From positions 1 through 64,000 of the forward strand of contig DATLQA010000272.1 in NCBI GenBank assembly GCA_035535495.1: a stretch of DNA of 64,000 bases, given 5' to 3'. Below are positions 17,991-27,247 of this stretch, piece after piece. A program made the position numbers and the translations under genes. Within the stretch, counting starts at the first letter, position 1, and each line of letters starts with the position of its first letter. Source of the stretch: DASUZB01 sp035535495 (GTDB lineage Bacteria > Actinomycetota > CALGFH01). The notes under the pieces are model-generated. The model had not been told where the DNA came from and searched no databases. It worked only from the letters and a program-made list of their open reading frames with translations.

Positions 17991-18983
17991 ATGGTGGACG
18001 AGGCAGCACGCGAGCGCGACCTGCGGCCGGGGCGGCCCGGCGGCCCCGCCCCAAGGGTCAGCATCGGCATGCCCGTCTACAACGGGGCCAACTTCCTGGC
18101 GGAGACGCTCGACTCGCTGCTCGCGCAGCGGTTCACCGATTTCGAGCTGATCATCTCCGACAACGGCTCGACCGACGACACCGAACGCATCTGCCGTGCC
18201 TATGCCGAGCGTGACGGGCGCGTGCGCTACCTGAGGGAGGCGGTCAACCGCGGCGCGACCTGGAATCACAACCGGGTCATCGAGCTCGCCAGGGGCGAGT
18301 ATTTCAAGCTCGCCGCGCACGACGACCTCTGCCTGCCCGACTTCCTCGGCCGCTGCGTCGAGGTGCTCGACAGCTCCCCGGACGTGGTGCTGTGCCACCC
18401 GCGGGTGGCGATCATCGACCAGGCCGGCGACCGCCTGAAGTCCTACCGCTATTCCTGGACGGCGGGCTCACCGCGCGTGCGGGAGCGGCTGTACGCCCTC
18501 AGCGGGCTCCGCTACCGCTGCTTCCCGGTGTTCGGCGTGGTCCGCGCCGCCTCGCTGCGCCGCACCCGCCTGATGGGCCCGTACATCGCCTCCGACCGGG
18601 TGATGCTGGCCGAACTGGGGCTGCACGGCCGCTTCGCCGAGGTCGGCGAGGAGCTGTTCCTGTCCCGCGAGCACCAGGGCCGCTCCACCAGGGCGCACAA
18701 GGCGCGCAGCGGCCGCACCGCCTGGTTCGACCCCAACCGGCGCGTCCGCGTGGTGCTGCCGGTGTGGCGCCAGGGCGTGGAGTTCGTCCGCGCCATCCGT
18801 CGCGCCCCGCTGCCACCAGGCGACCGCGCCGCCTGCTACGCCGAGATGGTCCGCTGGGTCGGTCGCCACTACAAGAGCCTCGGCAAGGACGTCGTGCTCG
18901 CCCTGCCCCAGGTGGCGCGGGCGGCCCGCGCCACGCTCACCTCGGGCCGCCGCCCCCGCCCGGCCAGCGGCCAGACCGCCTGA
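17991..18983 (+). CDS. Family 2 glycosyltransferase
   Basis: 330 residues, soluble. The GT-A fold is shown by RVSIGMPVYNGANFLAETL, ELIISDNGSTDDT and the metal-binding region AHDDLCLPDF. It should transfer an NDP-activated sugar to a lipid-linked or growing glycan on the inner face of the membrane. The ATG at 17991 is ten bases after AGGAGG; the open frame further upstream is not homologous. It is the first gene of a plus-strand run with the cytidylyltransferase and methyltransferase. Confidence 0.88.
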   Translation: MVDEAARERDLRPGRPGGPAPRVSIGMPVYNGANFLAETLDSLLAQRFTDFELIISDNGSTDDTERICRAYAERDGRVRYLREAVNRGATWNHNRVIELARGEYFKLAAHDDLCLPDFLGRCVEVLDSSPDVVLCHPRVAIIDQAGDRLKSYRYSWTAGSPRVRERLYALSGLRYRCFPVFGVVRAASLRRTRLMGPYIASDRVMLAELGLHGRFAEVGEELFLSREHQGRSTRAHKARSGRTAWFDPNRRVRVVLPVWRQGVEFVRAIRRAPLPPGDRAACYAEMVRWVGRHYKSLGKDVVLALPQVARAARATLTSGRRPRPASGQTA

Positions 18984-19146
18984 CCACGCCGTTTGCCGCA
19001 GGGACGAGCCGCACGGATCGGACGGAATCGTGCGATCACCGTAGCCAGGCTCATTTCGCCTGGGGGTGGGGCAACCCCGGCGCCTTTGGAGAATGTGCCC
19101 CTGGCGCCGCCCCAAGGCGGCTGACGACGTGGGGGAGGGCGCGAGG

Positions 19147-19920
19147 GTGAAGGTCGTCATCCTGGCAGGGGGCCTCGGCACCCGGCTGGCCGAGGAGACC
19201 GAGGTCCGCCCCAAGCCGATGGTGGAGATCGGGGGGCGGCCGATCCTGTGGCACATCCTCAAGATCTACCACCACCACGGCTACCGTGACTTCGTCATCG
19301 CCCTCGGCTACAAGGGCGAGCACATCAAGCGCTGGCTGGTCGAGTACTGCTCCTACCATGGCAACCTCACCCTCAGCTCGAGGGACGGGCAGATCGTCCG
19401 CCACGCCGGCGGCGACCACGAGGACTGGACCATCGAGCTGGTCGACACCGGCCTCGACACCGCCACCGGCGGCCGCATCAAGCGCCTCGCGCCCTACCTG
19501 GGCGACCAGCCGTTCATGATGACCTGGGGCGACGGTGTGGCCAACGTCGACCTCGACAAGCTGCTCGCGTTCCACCGCGGCCACGGCCGCCTGGCCACCG
19601 TGACCGCGGTCCGGCCGCCGGCCCGGTTCGGCCGCCTCGACCTCGAGGGCGACCAGGTGCGCCGCTTCTCCGAGAAGCCGCAGCTCGGGGAGGGCTGGAT
19701 CAACGGCGCCTTCTTCGTCCTCGAGCCGGGCATCTTCGACTACATCGAGGGCGACGACACCGTCTGGGAGCGGGAACCGCTGGAGGGGCTGGCCAGTGAC
19801 GGCCAGCTGATGGCCTACCGGCACTACTCGTTCTGGCAGTGCATGGACACGCTGCGTGACAAGAAGCTCCTGGAGTCACTCTGGGATCAGCCGCGGCCGC
19901 CCTGGAAGGTGTGGGCTTGA
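19147..19920 (+). CDS. rfbF: Glucose-1-phosphate cytidylyltransferase
   Basis: 257 residues, the usual RfbF length. It joins CTP and glucose-1-phosphate to CDP-glucose, the entry to CDP-3,6-dideoxyhexoses and C-methyl sugars. Motifs: VVILAGGLGTRLAEET (nucleotide loop), VRPKPMVEIGGRPILWHIL, MMTWGDGVANVD, FSEKP, INGAFFVLEPGIFDYI, and the C-terminal FWQCMDTLRDKKLLESLW. GTG start after a GGGGGAGGG stretch. The methyltransferase begins 31 bases downstream, so they form an operon. A diverged paralogue lies at 43218. Confidence 0.92.
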   Translation: MKVVILAGGLGTRLAEETEVRPKPMVEIGGRPILWHILKIYHHHGYRDFVIALGYKGEHIKRWLVEYCSYHGNLTLSSRDGQIVRHAGGDHEDWTIELVDTGLDTATGGRIKRLAPYLGDQPFMMTWGDGVANVDLDKLLAFHRGHGRLATVTAVRPPARFGRLDLEGDQVRRFSEKPQLGEGWINGAFFVLEPGIFDYIEGDDTVWEREPLEGLASDGQLMAYRHYSFWQCMDTLRDKKLLESLWDQPRPPWKVWA

Positions 19921-19951
19921 GGCGCTGCCGCCGACACGGGAGGCCCCCCAC

Positions 19952-21202
19952 ATGCACGAGGTGATCCGCGCGTGCCGCTCCTGTGGCACGGGTGGTCTTG
20001 AGCCGATCCTGTCGCTTGGCGAGACGCCCCTGGCGGACGCCCTGGTGCATCCGGACCAGCTCGACCAGCCGGAGGCCTCCTACCCGCTCGAGGTGGCCTT
20101 CTGCGCGGCCTGCTCGCTGGTCCAGCTCAAGCAGACGGTGTCGCCCGAGACGCTGTTCACCCAGGACTACCCGTACTACTCGTCGTTCTCGGACGCGCTG
20201 ATCGAGCACTCCAGGCGCAACGCCGAGCGGTTGATCACCGACGAAGGCCTCGACAAGCGGAGCCTGGTGGTCGAGCTGGCCTCCAACGACGGCTACCTGC
20301 TACGGCACTTCGCCGACCAGGGCGTGCCGGTGCTCGGCATCGACCCGGCCGCGGGCCCTGCCCGGGTCGCCCAGGAGGCCGGCATCCCCACCCTGTGCGC
20401 CTTCTTCGACCGCGAGCTGGCCGCCTGCCTGGTCGCCGAGGGCAAGCGCGCCGACGTGGTGCTGGCCAACAACGTCCTGGCCCACGTGCCGGACCTGAAC
20501 GGCTTCGTGGCCGGCATCGGCGTGCTGCTCGCCGAGCGCGGCGTGGCCGTGATCGAGGCCCCCTACGTCCGCGACCTGATCGACCGGTGCGAGTTCGACA
20601 CCATCTACCACGAGCACCTCTGCTACTTCTCCGTGACCGCGCTGGAGCGGCTGTTCGCCAGGCACGGGCTGGTGCTCTCCAGGGTCGAGCACTACCCGCT
20701 GCACGGCGGGTCGCTGCGCCTGTACGTACGCCCCGGCGGCGAGCCGGACGAGACCGTCCGCCGCTACCTGGCCGAGGAGGCCGAGCGCGGCCTCGACACG
20801 GCCGGCTACTACCGCGACTTCGCCGCCAGGGTCGAGCAGGTCAAGCACGACCTGCTCGAGCTGCTCGGCAAGCTCAAGGCCTCCGGCGCCCGCATCGCCG
20901 CCTACGGCGCCGCCGCCAAGGGCGCCACCCTGCTCAACTACGTCGGGATCGGCCCCGAGACGATCGACTACGTGGTCGACCGCAACGTGCACAAGCAGGG
21001 CCGCTTCATGCCTGGGGTGCGCCTGCCGATCGCCGACCCGGCCAGGCTCGTCGCCGACCAGCCCGACTACGTGCTGCTGCTGGCCTGGAACTTCGCCGAG
21101 GAGATCCTGGCCCAGCAGGAGGCCTACCAGCGCGCCGGTGGCCGCTTCGTGGTCCCTGTCCCGGAGCCGGCGGTGCTCGGAGCGCCTGCCCCGACCCGGT
21201 GA
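19952..21202 (+). CDS. NDP-hexose C-methyltransferase-like SAM-dependent enzyme
   Basis: 416 residues in the three-part layout of TylCIII/EvaC-type sugar C-methyltransferases. An N-terminal zinc module (CRSCGTGG and CAACSLVQL, giving two CxxC pairs) is followed by the SAM-binding core (VVELASNDGYLLRHF, ANNVLAHVPDL, EHLCYFS) and a C-terminal module (AAYGAAAKGATLLNYV, ...YVVDRNVHKQGRFMPG). With the neighbouring cytidylyltransferase it likely makes a branched-chain sugar nucleotide for the glycan. ATG at 19952 follows GGGAGG. The 3' end sits inside the hairpin at 21196-21219. Confidence 0.88.
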   Translation: MHEVIRACRSCGTGGLEPILSLGETPLADALVHPDQLDQPEASYPLEVAFCAACSLVQLKQTVSPETLFTQDYPYYSSFSDALIEHSRRNAERLITDEGLDKRSLVVELASNDGYLLRHFADQGVPVLGIDPAAGPARVAQEAGIPTLCAFFDRELAACLVAEGKRADVVLANNVLAHVPDLNGFVAGIGVLLAERGVAVIEAPYVRDLIDRCEFDTIYHEHLCYFSVTALERLFARHGLVLSRVEHYPLHGGSLRLYVRPGGEPDETVRRYLAEEAERGLDTAGYYRDFAARVEQVKHDLLELLGKLKASGARIAAYGAAAKGATLLNYVGIGPETIDYVVDRNVHKQGRFMPGVRLPIADPARLVADQPDYVLLLAWNFAEEILAQQEAYQRAGGRFVVPVPEPAVLGAPAPTR

Positions 21203-21219
21203 GCCCACGGGCTCACCGG
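21196..21219. terminator. Bidirectional hairpin between convergent methyltransferase and AsnB-like genes
   Basis: CCGGTGAGCCC (21196-21206) pairs perfectly with GGGCTCACCGG (21209-21219). The stem includes the methyltransferase TGA stop (21200-21202). It separates two converging transcription units. Confidence 0.7.
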
Positions 21220-21238
21220 GCGTGAGCGGGTCGCCCTC

Positions 21239-23050
21239 CTACCCGTAGGCGCGGCGCCAGAGCGCGAAGGTGGCCAGGGCGCAGACCTTGCCGTACTGGT
21301 CGGCCCTGCCCTCCATGTGGTCGGCCACCAGCCCCCTGACCGCGTCCACGTCGAACAGGTCCTCGAGGTACTCGGGCCGCAGGGCGTCCTCGATGAAGCG
21401 GCGCGAGCCGGCGCGGACCCACTCGTCGTAGTGGACGTAGGCCTTGCGGTCGTGGACCAGCTCGGAGCCGGACGGCAGGCGGGCCGCCAGCTCCGCCTGG
21501 GCCCGGCGGAGCAGCCGCCGCGACCAGTAGCGCACCCGCGAGGCGTCGACCGGCGCACCGGTCTTGGCGTAGGGGACCTGGGCCACGGAGGAGAGGTGGC
21601 GGACGATCATGCGGCGGTACTGGCGCTGGTCGACCATGGGCTGCTTGGGCAGGCCGAGGACGAAGTCGACCAGGTCGTTGTCGGTGAACGGCTCCACCGG
21701 CCGGCAGGAGAGCCCGAGCAGCTCCCGGTGGCCGCTGGTGTAGCGGCGGTGGCGCGCCCGCAGCTCCACGTACATGCAGCGGCCGAGGGCGTCGTCGGTG
21801 GCCGCGGCGATGAAGGTGCGCTGCACCGAGGCGAACGCCTCGCCGCGCACGGCCGCGTACACGGGCGGCTTGAGCAGCCGGCTCAGCTCGGCGTCGCTGC
21901 AGAAGCGGGCGTACTTGGTACGCCACAACGCCTCGAGGGCGGCGTCCGGCGGGGTGTTGACGGTCACCCTGCGGGGCAGGTTGGTGCCGGTCAGCGGGCC
22001 GCCGAGGAAGCCGCTCCAGGCCACCGCCGTGCCGGCCTGCTCGAAGACGTCGTTCGCCGCCAGGATCCAGAAGGTGGAGCAGCTGGCCGAGCCCTCCTGC
22101 GCGACCAGCCCGGCCTCGGCGTGGTCGGCGATGTAGGTCGGGCCGACCGGCACGAAGGTGTGCGGGTAGCCGAGGGTGGCGGCGAGCTGGCGGGCGAAGC
22201 GGACGTCGTTGGCGTGCTCGTGGCCGACGGTCGCGGTGACCACCTCCAGGCCGGGTGCCTGCTCGTGGAGGAGCGCCGCCAGCAGGCGGGAGTCGAGCCC
22301 GCCGGTGAGCGGCAGCGCGATGCCGGGCTCGGCACGGCGCGCGACCGCTGTCCGCAGCAGCCGGGCGAACTCGTCGACGGCGTCGTCGCCGGCGTCCCGC
22401 GCGGCGCCGGCCTGGGACAGCTCGTAGTCCCAGTACGGCTGCACCACCAGCTTCTCGCCCTCCCAGATGGCGACGCTGGCGGGCGGGAGGAGCTTGACCC
22501 GGTCGTAGAGGACGCGGTCGTCGAGGAGGTGGCCGACGGTGAGCAGGTCGGCCACTGCCAGCTCGCTGACCCCGCGGTCGAAGCTCGGGTGGGAGGCGAG
22601 CGCCTTCGGCTCGGTGGCCAGCTCCAGCCCGTCGGGCGACCGCCACCAGTACAGCTTCTGGAAGCCGTAGCGGTCGTTGACCACCGTCAGCCTGCCGGCG
22701 TCCCGCTCCCACACCAGGATCGCGTAGACGCCGTTGAGCCCGGCAAGGGCCCCGGCCCCGCCGGTCAGGAACCGGTGGAGCAGCGCCTCGGCGAGTGCCG
22801 CCGGGGTCCGCTCGGCACCCTTGGCCGGCGCGACGTCGACCACCTCGCCGGCCAGGGCCAGCACGACCCCGCCGCGCCGCGCCAGGGCGGGCGCGTCGTC
22901 CCAGTCCACCGCCGCCAGGCCGGCGGCGCCGGCGACCGCCTTGGCCGTGGTGTACCAGGGACGGTGGAGCATGGTGGCGACCATCCGGTCCAGCCGTACG
23001 GCGGGCGGCCGGCGGCGGTCGCCGCCGACCAGGCCCACGATCCCGGGCAT
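21239..23050 (-). CDS. AsnB-like asparagine synthase lacking the glutaminase cysteine
   Basis: 603 residues. The N-terminal Ntn-hydrolase-like domain starts MPGIVGLVGG, where active enzymes have MCGI, so the nucleophile Cys2 is replaced by Pro. The synthetase half has the ATP PP-loop LPLTGGLDSRLLAA (residues 249-254 core) and later EPFTDNDLVDFVLGLP. In surface-polysaccharide clusters such proteins often amidate uronic acids. Here it would need free ammonia or a separate glutaminase. It is the last gene of the minus-strand run that includes the gene at 23079. Confidence 0.82.
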   Translation of the reverse strand: MPGIVGLVGGDRRRPPAVRLDRMVATMLHRPWYTTAKAVAGAAGLAAVDWDDAPALARRGGVVLALAGEVVDVAPAKGAERTPAALAEALLHRFLTGGAGALAGLNGVYAILVWERDAGRLTVVNDRYGFQKLYWWRSPDGLELATEPKALASHPSFDRGVSELAVADLLTVGHLLDDRVLYDRVKLLPPASVAIWEGEKLVVQPYWDYELSQAGAARDAGDDAVDEFARLLRTAVARRAEPGIALPLTGGLDSRLLAALLHEQAPGLEVVTATVGHEHANDVRFARQLAATLGYPHTFVPVGPTYIADHAEAGLVAQEGSASCSTFWILAANDVFEQAGTAVAWSGFLGGPLTGTNLPRRVTVNTPPDAALEALWRTKYARFCSDAELSRLLKPPVYAAVRGEAFASVQRTFIAAATDDALGRCMYVELRARHRRYTSGHRELLGLSCRPVEPFTDNDLVDFVLGLPKQPMVDQRQYRRMIVRHLSSVAQVPYAKTGAPVDASRVRYWSRRLLRRAQAELAARLPSGSELVHDRKAYVHYDEWVRAGSRRFIEDALRPEYLEDLFDVDAVRGLVADHMEGRADQYGKVCALATFALWRRAYG

Positions 23051-23078
23051 TCCGTTGCCTCCCTCTCGGTCGAGCCGG

Positions 23079-24284
23079 TCAGACCGCGACCACGTCGGCG
23101 TCCACCCGGAGGCGGTCCAGTTCCGCGCGGATCTCGTCGCGGTAGATGGGGTTCATGACGATGACCACGTCCGGTCGGTATTCGGCCAGGAACTCCGGGG
23201 GGACGATGCGCTGGCCGGTGGCGGCCATGAACATGCCGTGCTTGTACGGGTTGATGTCGACCGCGACCTCGATCCGCTCGGCGGCCGGCAGGGCGCACAG
23301 GAACGCGACCCCCTTGGAGCCGGCTCCCCAGACCACCGCCCGGCGTCCCGAGGCGAACAGGTCAGCCAGGCGGGCGTCCCACGCCGCCAGCTGCGCCTGA
23401 TGGCGGCGCCGGAATTCCCGCACCGCCACGGCCACGTCCTCCACCTGGTCCACGCCCGGGGGGCTGGCACTCCGCCCCCCGTATCCCTCGTCGGTGCGGG
23501 CCTCCAGCAGGATGTACTGGTCGTCGTAGTCGAGGCTGGCATCCAGCACGGCGAAGCCGCTGCGCTCGAACAGCCGCACCAGCGAGCCGACCGTGAAGTA
23601 CGAGCAGTGCTCGTAGTAGATGTCCCAGAAGGCGACCTCGCGCAGCACCCTGAGCACGTCGGGCAGCTCGAAGAAGACGGTGGTGGCCTGCCGCCCGGCC
23701 AGGTTGGCCCTGAGCAGTTCCATGAACCCGGCCACGTCGGAGATGTGCTCCAGCGTGTGCCGGCAGATCACGAAGTCGGCCGGCAGGTCGGCGTGCTGCT
23801 TGCGGTACAGGTCGGCGATGAAGCTGACCCGGTCGGCGGCCGGGCCGCGCACCCGTTCGAGCACCACGCTGGGGTCGACCCCGATGCCGCGGTTGCCGCC
23901 CAGCTCGCAGACGCGCAGCAGGAACTCGCCCTTGCCGCAGCCGATCTCCAGGATGTCCCTGTCGCGCAGGTCGAAGCGGTCGACCAGGCGGTGGGCGAGG
24001 TCGTCGGCGAAGCGCTGGAAGCGAGGTGAGAAGCCCTGGGTCTCCTCGTAGCGGGTCGAGTACTCGGCCAGCGCCTGGTCGAACGCCGTGTTGCCGATGA
24101 ACCCGCAGGCATGGCAGAAGCCGAGGCGGATGGCTCCTCGCGGGAACGCGCGCGCCTCCGCCTCGCTCGCCAGCAGCAGGCAGCTGTTGACCGGGACGCC
24201 TGCCTCCTGGTGGAAGACCTCGACGTCGGTGGAGCCACAGCTCAGACAGGCATGCTCGTCGGGCACAGGGGAATAGGAGGGCAA
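23079..24284 (-). CDS. Second C-methyltransferase-like SAM-dependent enzyme
   Basis: 401 residues. It has the same modular plan as the gene at 19952: N-terminal Cys pairs (CLSCGS, CHACGFIG), SAM motif ILEIGCGKGEFLLRV, ICRHTLEHISD, EHCSYFTVGSL, then a C-terminal module with VVWGAGSKGVAFLCAL and VDINPYKHGMFM. The TTG at 24284 is chosen because AAGGAG lies six bases upstream; a GTG a few codons further in is the alternative. It probably methylates or otherwise modifies a sugar nucleotide made in this cluster. It lies between the SDR gene and the AsnB-like gene on the same strand. Confidence 0.83.
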   Translation of the reverse strand: MPSYSPVPDEHACLSCGSTDVEVFHQEAGVPVNSCLLLASEAEARAFPRGAIRLGFCHACGFIGNTAFDQALAEYSTRYEETQGFSPRFQRFADDLAHRLVDRFDLRDRDILEIGCGKGEFLLRVCELGGNRGIGVDPSVVLERVRGPAADRVSFIADLYRKQHADLPADFVICRHTLEHISDVAGFMELLRANLAGRQATTVFFELPDVLRVLREVAFWDIYYEHCSYFTVGSLVRLFERSGFAVLDASLDYDDQYILLEARTDEGYGGRSASPPGVDQVEDVAVAVREFRRRHQAQLAAWDARLADLFASGRRAVVWGAGSKGVAFLCALPAAERIEVAVDINPYKHGMFMAATGQRIVPPEFLAEYRPDVVIVMNPIYRDEIRAELDRLRVDADVVAV

Positions 24285-24340
24285 GGGGGGCTCCTTCGTC
24301 GGCGACGGCGGTGAGCCGGCGTGGTGAGCCGGCGGCGGTG

Positions 24341-25405
24341 CTAACCGGCCAGGCGCGCCCCCCGTGCGTCGGCTGCCGGTGCCTGCCAGCGCAGCGACTG
24401 GTCGATGCGCTCCGCGGCGAGCAGTTCGCTGATCCTGGCGATGCGCTGGAAGCGCGACCCCTCCAGGTCCGCCGCGGTGAGGTGCTCGCGCTGGAACGCC
24501 TCGTAGAGCTCCTCGACGCCGCGGGCGACGTTCCACTTCAGCGCGAACGACGGGAAGGTGCGGGCCAGCTTGCCGCAGTCGACCCGGTAGCAGCGGGCGT
24601 CGGGCCCGGCGCCCTCGGCGAAGGAGATCTGGCTGCCCACCACGGTCTCCTGTACCCGCGCGGCGACGTCGCGGATCTGGTAGTTCTCGCCGGTCCCGCC
24701 GACGTTGAAGGCCTGGCCGTGGACCAGCTCGCGCGGAGCCTCGAGCATGGTCAGGAAGGCCCGGGAGATGTCCTCGATGTGGACCAGGGGCCGCCACGGC
24801 GTCCCGTCGCTCTTCAGCAGGACCTCGCCGATGGTGTACGCGTACCCGACCAGGTTGTTGACCACCAGGTCGCCACGGAGCCGGGGCGAGACGCCGTAGG
24901 CGGTGGCGTTGCGCAGGAAGGTGGGGCTGAAGTCGTCGTCGGCGAGGGGGGCGATGTCGCGTTCGGCCAGCACCTTCGAGCGGCCGTACGGGGTCACCGG
25001 GTTGAACGCGGCCGACTCGTCGAGCAGGTCCTCCGGGGAGGCCGCGCCGTACAGGCTGCACGACGAGGAGAACAGGAAGCGCTGCACGCCGGCCTGCTTG
25101 GCGGTGCGCGCCAGGTGCACGGAGGCCAGGTGGTTGATGTCGTAGGTGCAGTCGGGGTTGAGGTTGCCGAGCGGGTCGTTGGAGATCGCCGCCAGGTGCA
25201 CCACCGCGTCGAAGCCGCGCAGGTCGTCGACCTGGACGTCGCGGACGTCGAGGGTGCGGGCGGGGACGTCCGCTGGTTCCGGCCCGAACAGGCACGACCG
25301 GAACAGGTCGGCGTCCAAGCCCTCGACCTGGTGCCCGGCCTCACGCAGGAGCGGGACCATGACGCTGCCGATGTAACCGTTGTGTCCCGTCACCAGGACG
25401 CGCAT
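24341..25405 (-). CDS. NAD-dependent sugar epimerase/dehydratase (extended SDR)
   Basis: 354 residues. The Rossmann motif is VTGHNGYIGSVMVP. The catalytic Ser region is FSSSCSLYG, and Tyr/Lys lie in PYGRSK. The C-terminal half binds the nucleotide sugar (RNATAYGVSPRLRGDLVVNNL). It should epimerise or dehydrate an NDP-sugar; the exact substrate is not clear. The ATG at 25405 is preceded by an AAGGAAC-type site. It starts the minus-strand group SDR - methyltransferase - AsnB-like, a sugar-tailoring cassette. Confidence 0.88.
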   Translation of the reverse strand: MRVLVTGHNGYIGSVMVPLLREAGHQVEGLDADLFRSCLFGPEPADVPARTLDVRDVQVDDLRGFDAVVHLAAISNDPLGNLNPDCTYDINHLASVHLARTAKQAGVQRFLFSSSCSLYGAASPEDLLDESAAFNPVTPYGRSKVLAERDIAPLADDDFSPTFLRNATAYGVSPRLRGDLVVNNLVGYAYTIGEVLLKSDGTPWRPLVHIEDISRAFLTMLEAPRELVHGQAFNVGGTGENYQIRDVAARVQETVVGSQISFAEGAGPDARCYRVDCGKLARTFPSFALKWNVARGVEELYEAFQREHLTAADLEGSRFQRIARISELLAAERIDQSLRWQAPAADARGARLAG

Positions 25406-25656
25406 GGGTGGTGTTCCTTTCCCGGGCCTGGCCGCTGCGGTGCGTCCGCCCGGTGACTCGTGACCGACAAAGAAAGCTGCCCAGTGGCCCGCGCGGCGGC
25501 CGCCGTCCACCGCGGACGGCCAGCCGGCGGTACGGTCCTCGGCTAGGGTACGGAGCACGGCCGATCGCTCCACGAGCCTCACGCCGTATCCCGGCCACGT
25601 TGCTTGCAGGGTGTTCGCCCCTCCGTCCGAGGTACTGAGTGGACCGCGCCCGCCGG

Positions 25657-27240
25657 TTAGCCCTGGTCGCCGCCTGAGGCGGTGGTGGCCAGGGCCGCCT
25701 CAGCGGCGGGAGAGGAGCGGCGCCTGACCCGCTTGACGAGCTGATCCAGCACCGCCCGGTCGTCCGCCTCGAAGCCGAGCAGGGCGAGCAGACCGAGGTA
25801 GGCGACGCCGAGCACCGCCATCGCGGCCAGCTCGCCGGCCGCCCCTTCCGAGAGCAGCACGCGGGCCACCACCGTGACCACGGCCGCTCCCAGCCCGGCG
25901 CCGACCGGCTTGAGCCAGCCCCGGTCGTAGGGGTGCATGCCGGTCAGCCGCCAGACCTGCGTGGTGAGGCCCGCGTTCACCGCCGTCATCGCCACCGCGT
26001 TGGCCACCGCCGCGCCGGCCAGCCCGAACGGCGGGATCAGCAGCAGGTTGAGGGCCACCGTCAGGACCAGGTGGAAGATGGTGAACAGCAGGTTGGTGCG
26101 CGACCGCCCGGTCATGGTCAGCACGTTGACGGCCGCGCCGCTGGCGTAGTTGCCCAGCTGGCCGAGGGCGAGCACGGTCAGGGCGAGCTGGCCCTGGCCG
26201 AAGCCCCGCCCGAAGGTGGCCAGCAGCGCCTCGCCGAACATCACCTGCACCAGGAACACGGGCACGCCGATGGTGAAGATCCAGCGGCTCAGCGCCTTGT
26301 ACAGGCGGGCGAGGTGGTCGTCCTGGTCGGCGGCGTCCAGGTCCGACACCATCGGCGAGAAGATCGTGCCGAAGGCGATGAAGATGGCGTTGGCCACGAT
26401 GGTGAAGCGCCGCGCGGCCGCGAACAACGCCACCCGGCTGGTCCCCGCCAGCGCGCCGAGCAGGAACACCTCGGCGTTGTTGGTGGAGCCGTTGAGCACC
26501 CGGTTGATCGCCAGCGGCCAGGAGAAGCGGGCGATCTCGGCGGTCGGAGGCGCCACCATGCCCGCCGCCCGTCGCGGCAGCACGCGATAGGCGGCGACCG
26601 CGGCCAGCACCAGCGCGACGCCTTCGACCAGGGTGTAGGCGACGGCGACCCCGACCAGGTCGGTATGGGCCAGCAGCGCGCCCACCGCCGCCACCACCCG
26701 CAGACCAGGCGCGACGACCGAGCGGATCACCGCCGGCATGACCACCCGGGTGTAGGCGCGCATCGAGGACAGCAGCAGCTCGCCGAGGCCGGTCAGCGGC
26801 ACCGAGCAGGCGAGCACCCGGATCGGCATCGCCAGGCTGGGGTCGTGGAAGACGTGGTCGGCCAGGACCGGCGCGCCGAGCAGCATGCCGAGCCCGAGCA
26901 GCACGCCGGCCACGGCGGTGACCCGCAGGCCGAGCCAGACCGTGCCGCGGATGCGGGCCTCGTCATGCTGGCCGCGGTAGATGGCGACGTAGCGCACCAC
27001 CGCCTGGTGGGTGCCCATCGGCGCGACGTGCGCCAGCACCACGGCCAGGCTCATGCCGATGGTGAAGGCGCCGAAGCCGTCGGCGTTGAGCCGCCGCGCC
27101 ACCACGATGTTGAAGGCCAGGCTCAGCGCGTAGGCGGCCCAGCCGCCGACGAACACGAAGCCCCCGCCGGTGGCGATGCGGCGCAGGTTGCTCTCGGCCT
27201 GGTCCTGCGACGGCGGCCGGGGGTTCCCGCGCTCGGTCAT
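25657..27240 (-). CDS. Polysaccharide flippase (Wzx/MVF-like)
   Basis: 527 residues with 12-14 hydrophobic segments. Polysaccharide-transporter features include the N-terminal GGGFVFVGGWAAYALSLAFNI and VVARRLNADGFGAFTIG, and a later repeat of the fold. It is likely to move lipid-linked oligosaccharide repeat units across the membrane for polymerisation by the Wzy-like protein at 35173. ATG at 27240, seven bases after the lipoprotein stop; a GTG at 27261 would overlap that gene instead. A 251-base gap follows before the SDR gene. Confidence 0.88.
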   Translation of the reverse strand: MTERGNPRPPSQDQAESNLRRIATGGGFVFVGGWAAYALSLAFNIVVARRLNADGFGAFTIGMSLAVVLAHVAPMGTHQAVVRYVAIYRGQHDEARIRGTVWLGLRVTAVAGVLLGLGMLLGAPVLADHVFHDPSLAMPIRVLACSVPLTGLGELLLSSMRAYTRVVMPAVIRSVVAPGLRVVAAVGALLAHTDLVGVAVAYTLVEGVALVLAAVAAYRVLPRRAAGMVAPPTAEIARFSWPLAINRVLNGSTNNAEVFLLGALAGTSRVALFAAARRFTIVANAIFIAFGTIFSPMVSDLDAADQDDHLARLYKALSRWIFTIGVPVFLVQVMFGEALLATFGRGFGQGQLALTVLALGQLGNYASGAAVNVLTMTGRSRTNLLFTIFHLVLTVALNLLLIPPFGLAGAAVANAVAMTAVNAGLTTQVWRLTGMHPYDRGWLKPVGAGLGAAVVTVVARVLLSEGAAGELAAMAVLGVAYLGLLALLGFEADDRAVLDQLVKRVRRRSSPAAEAALATTASGGDQG

Positions 27241-27247
27241 GGCGGCC

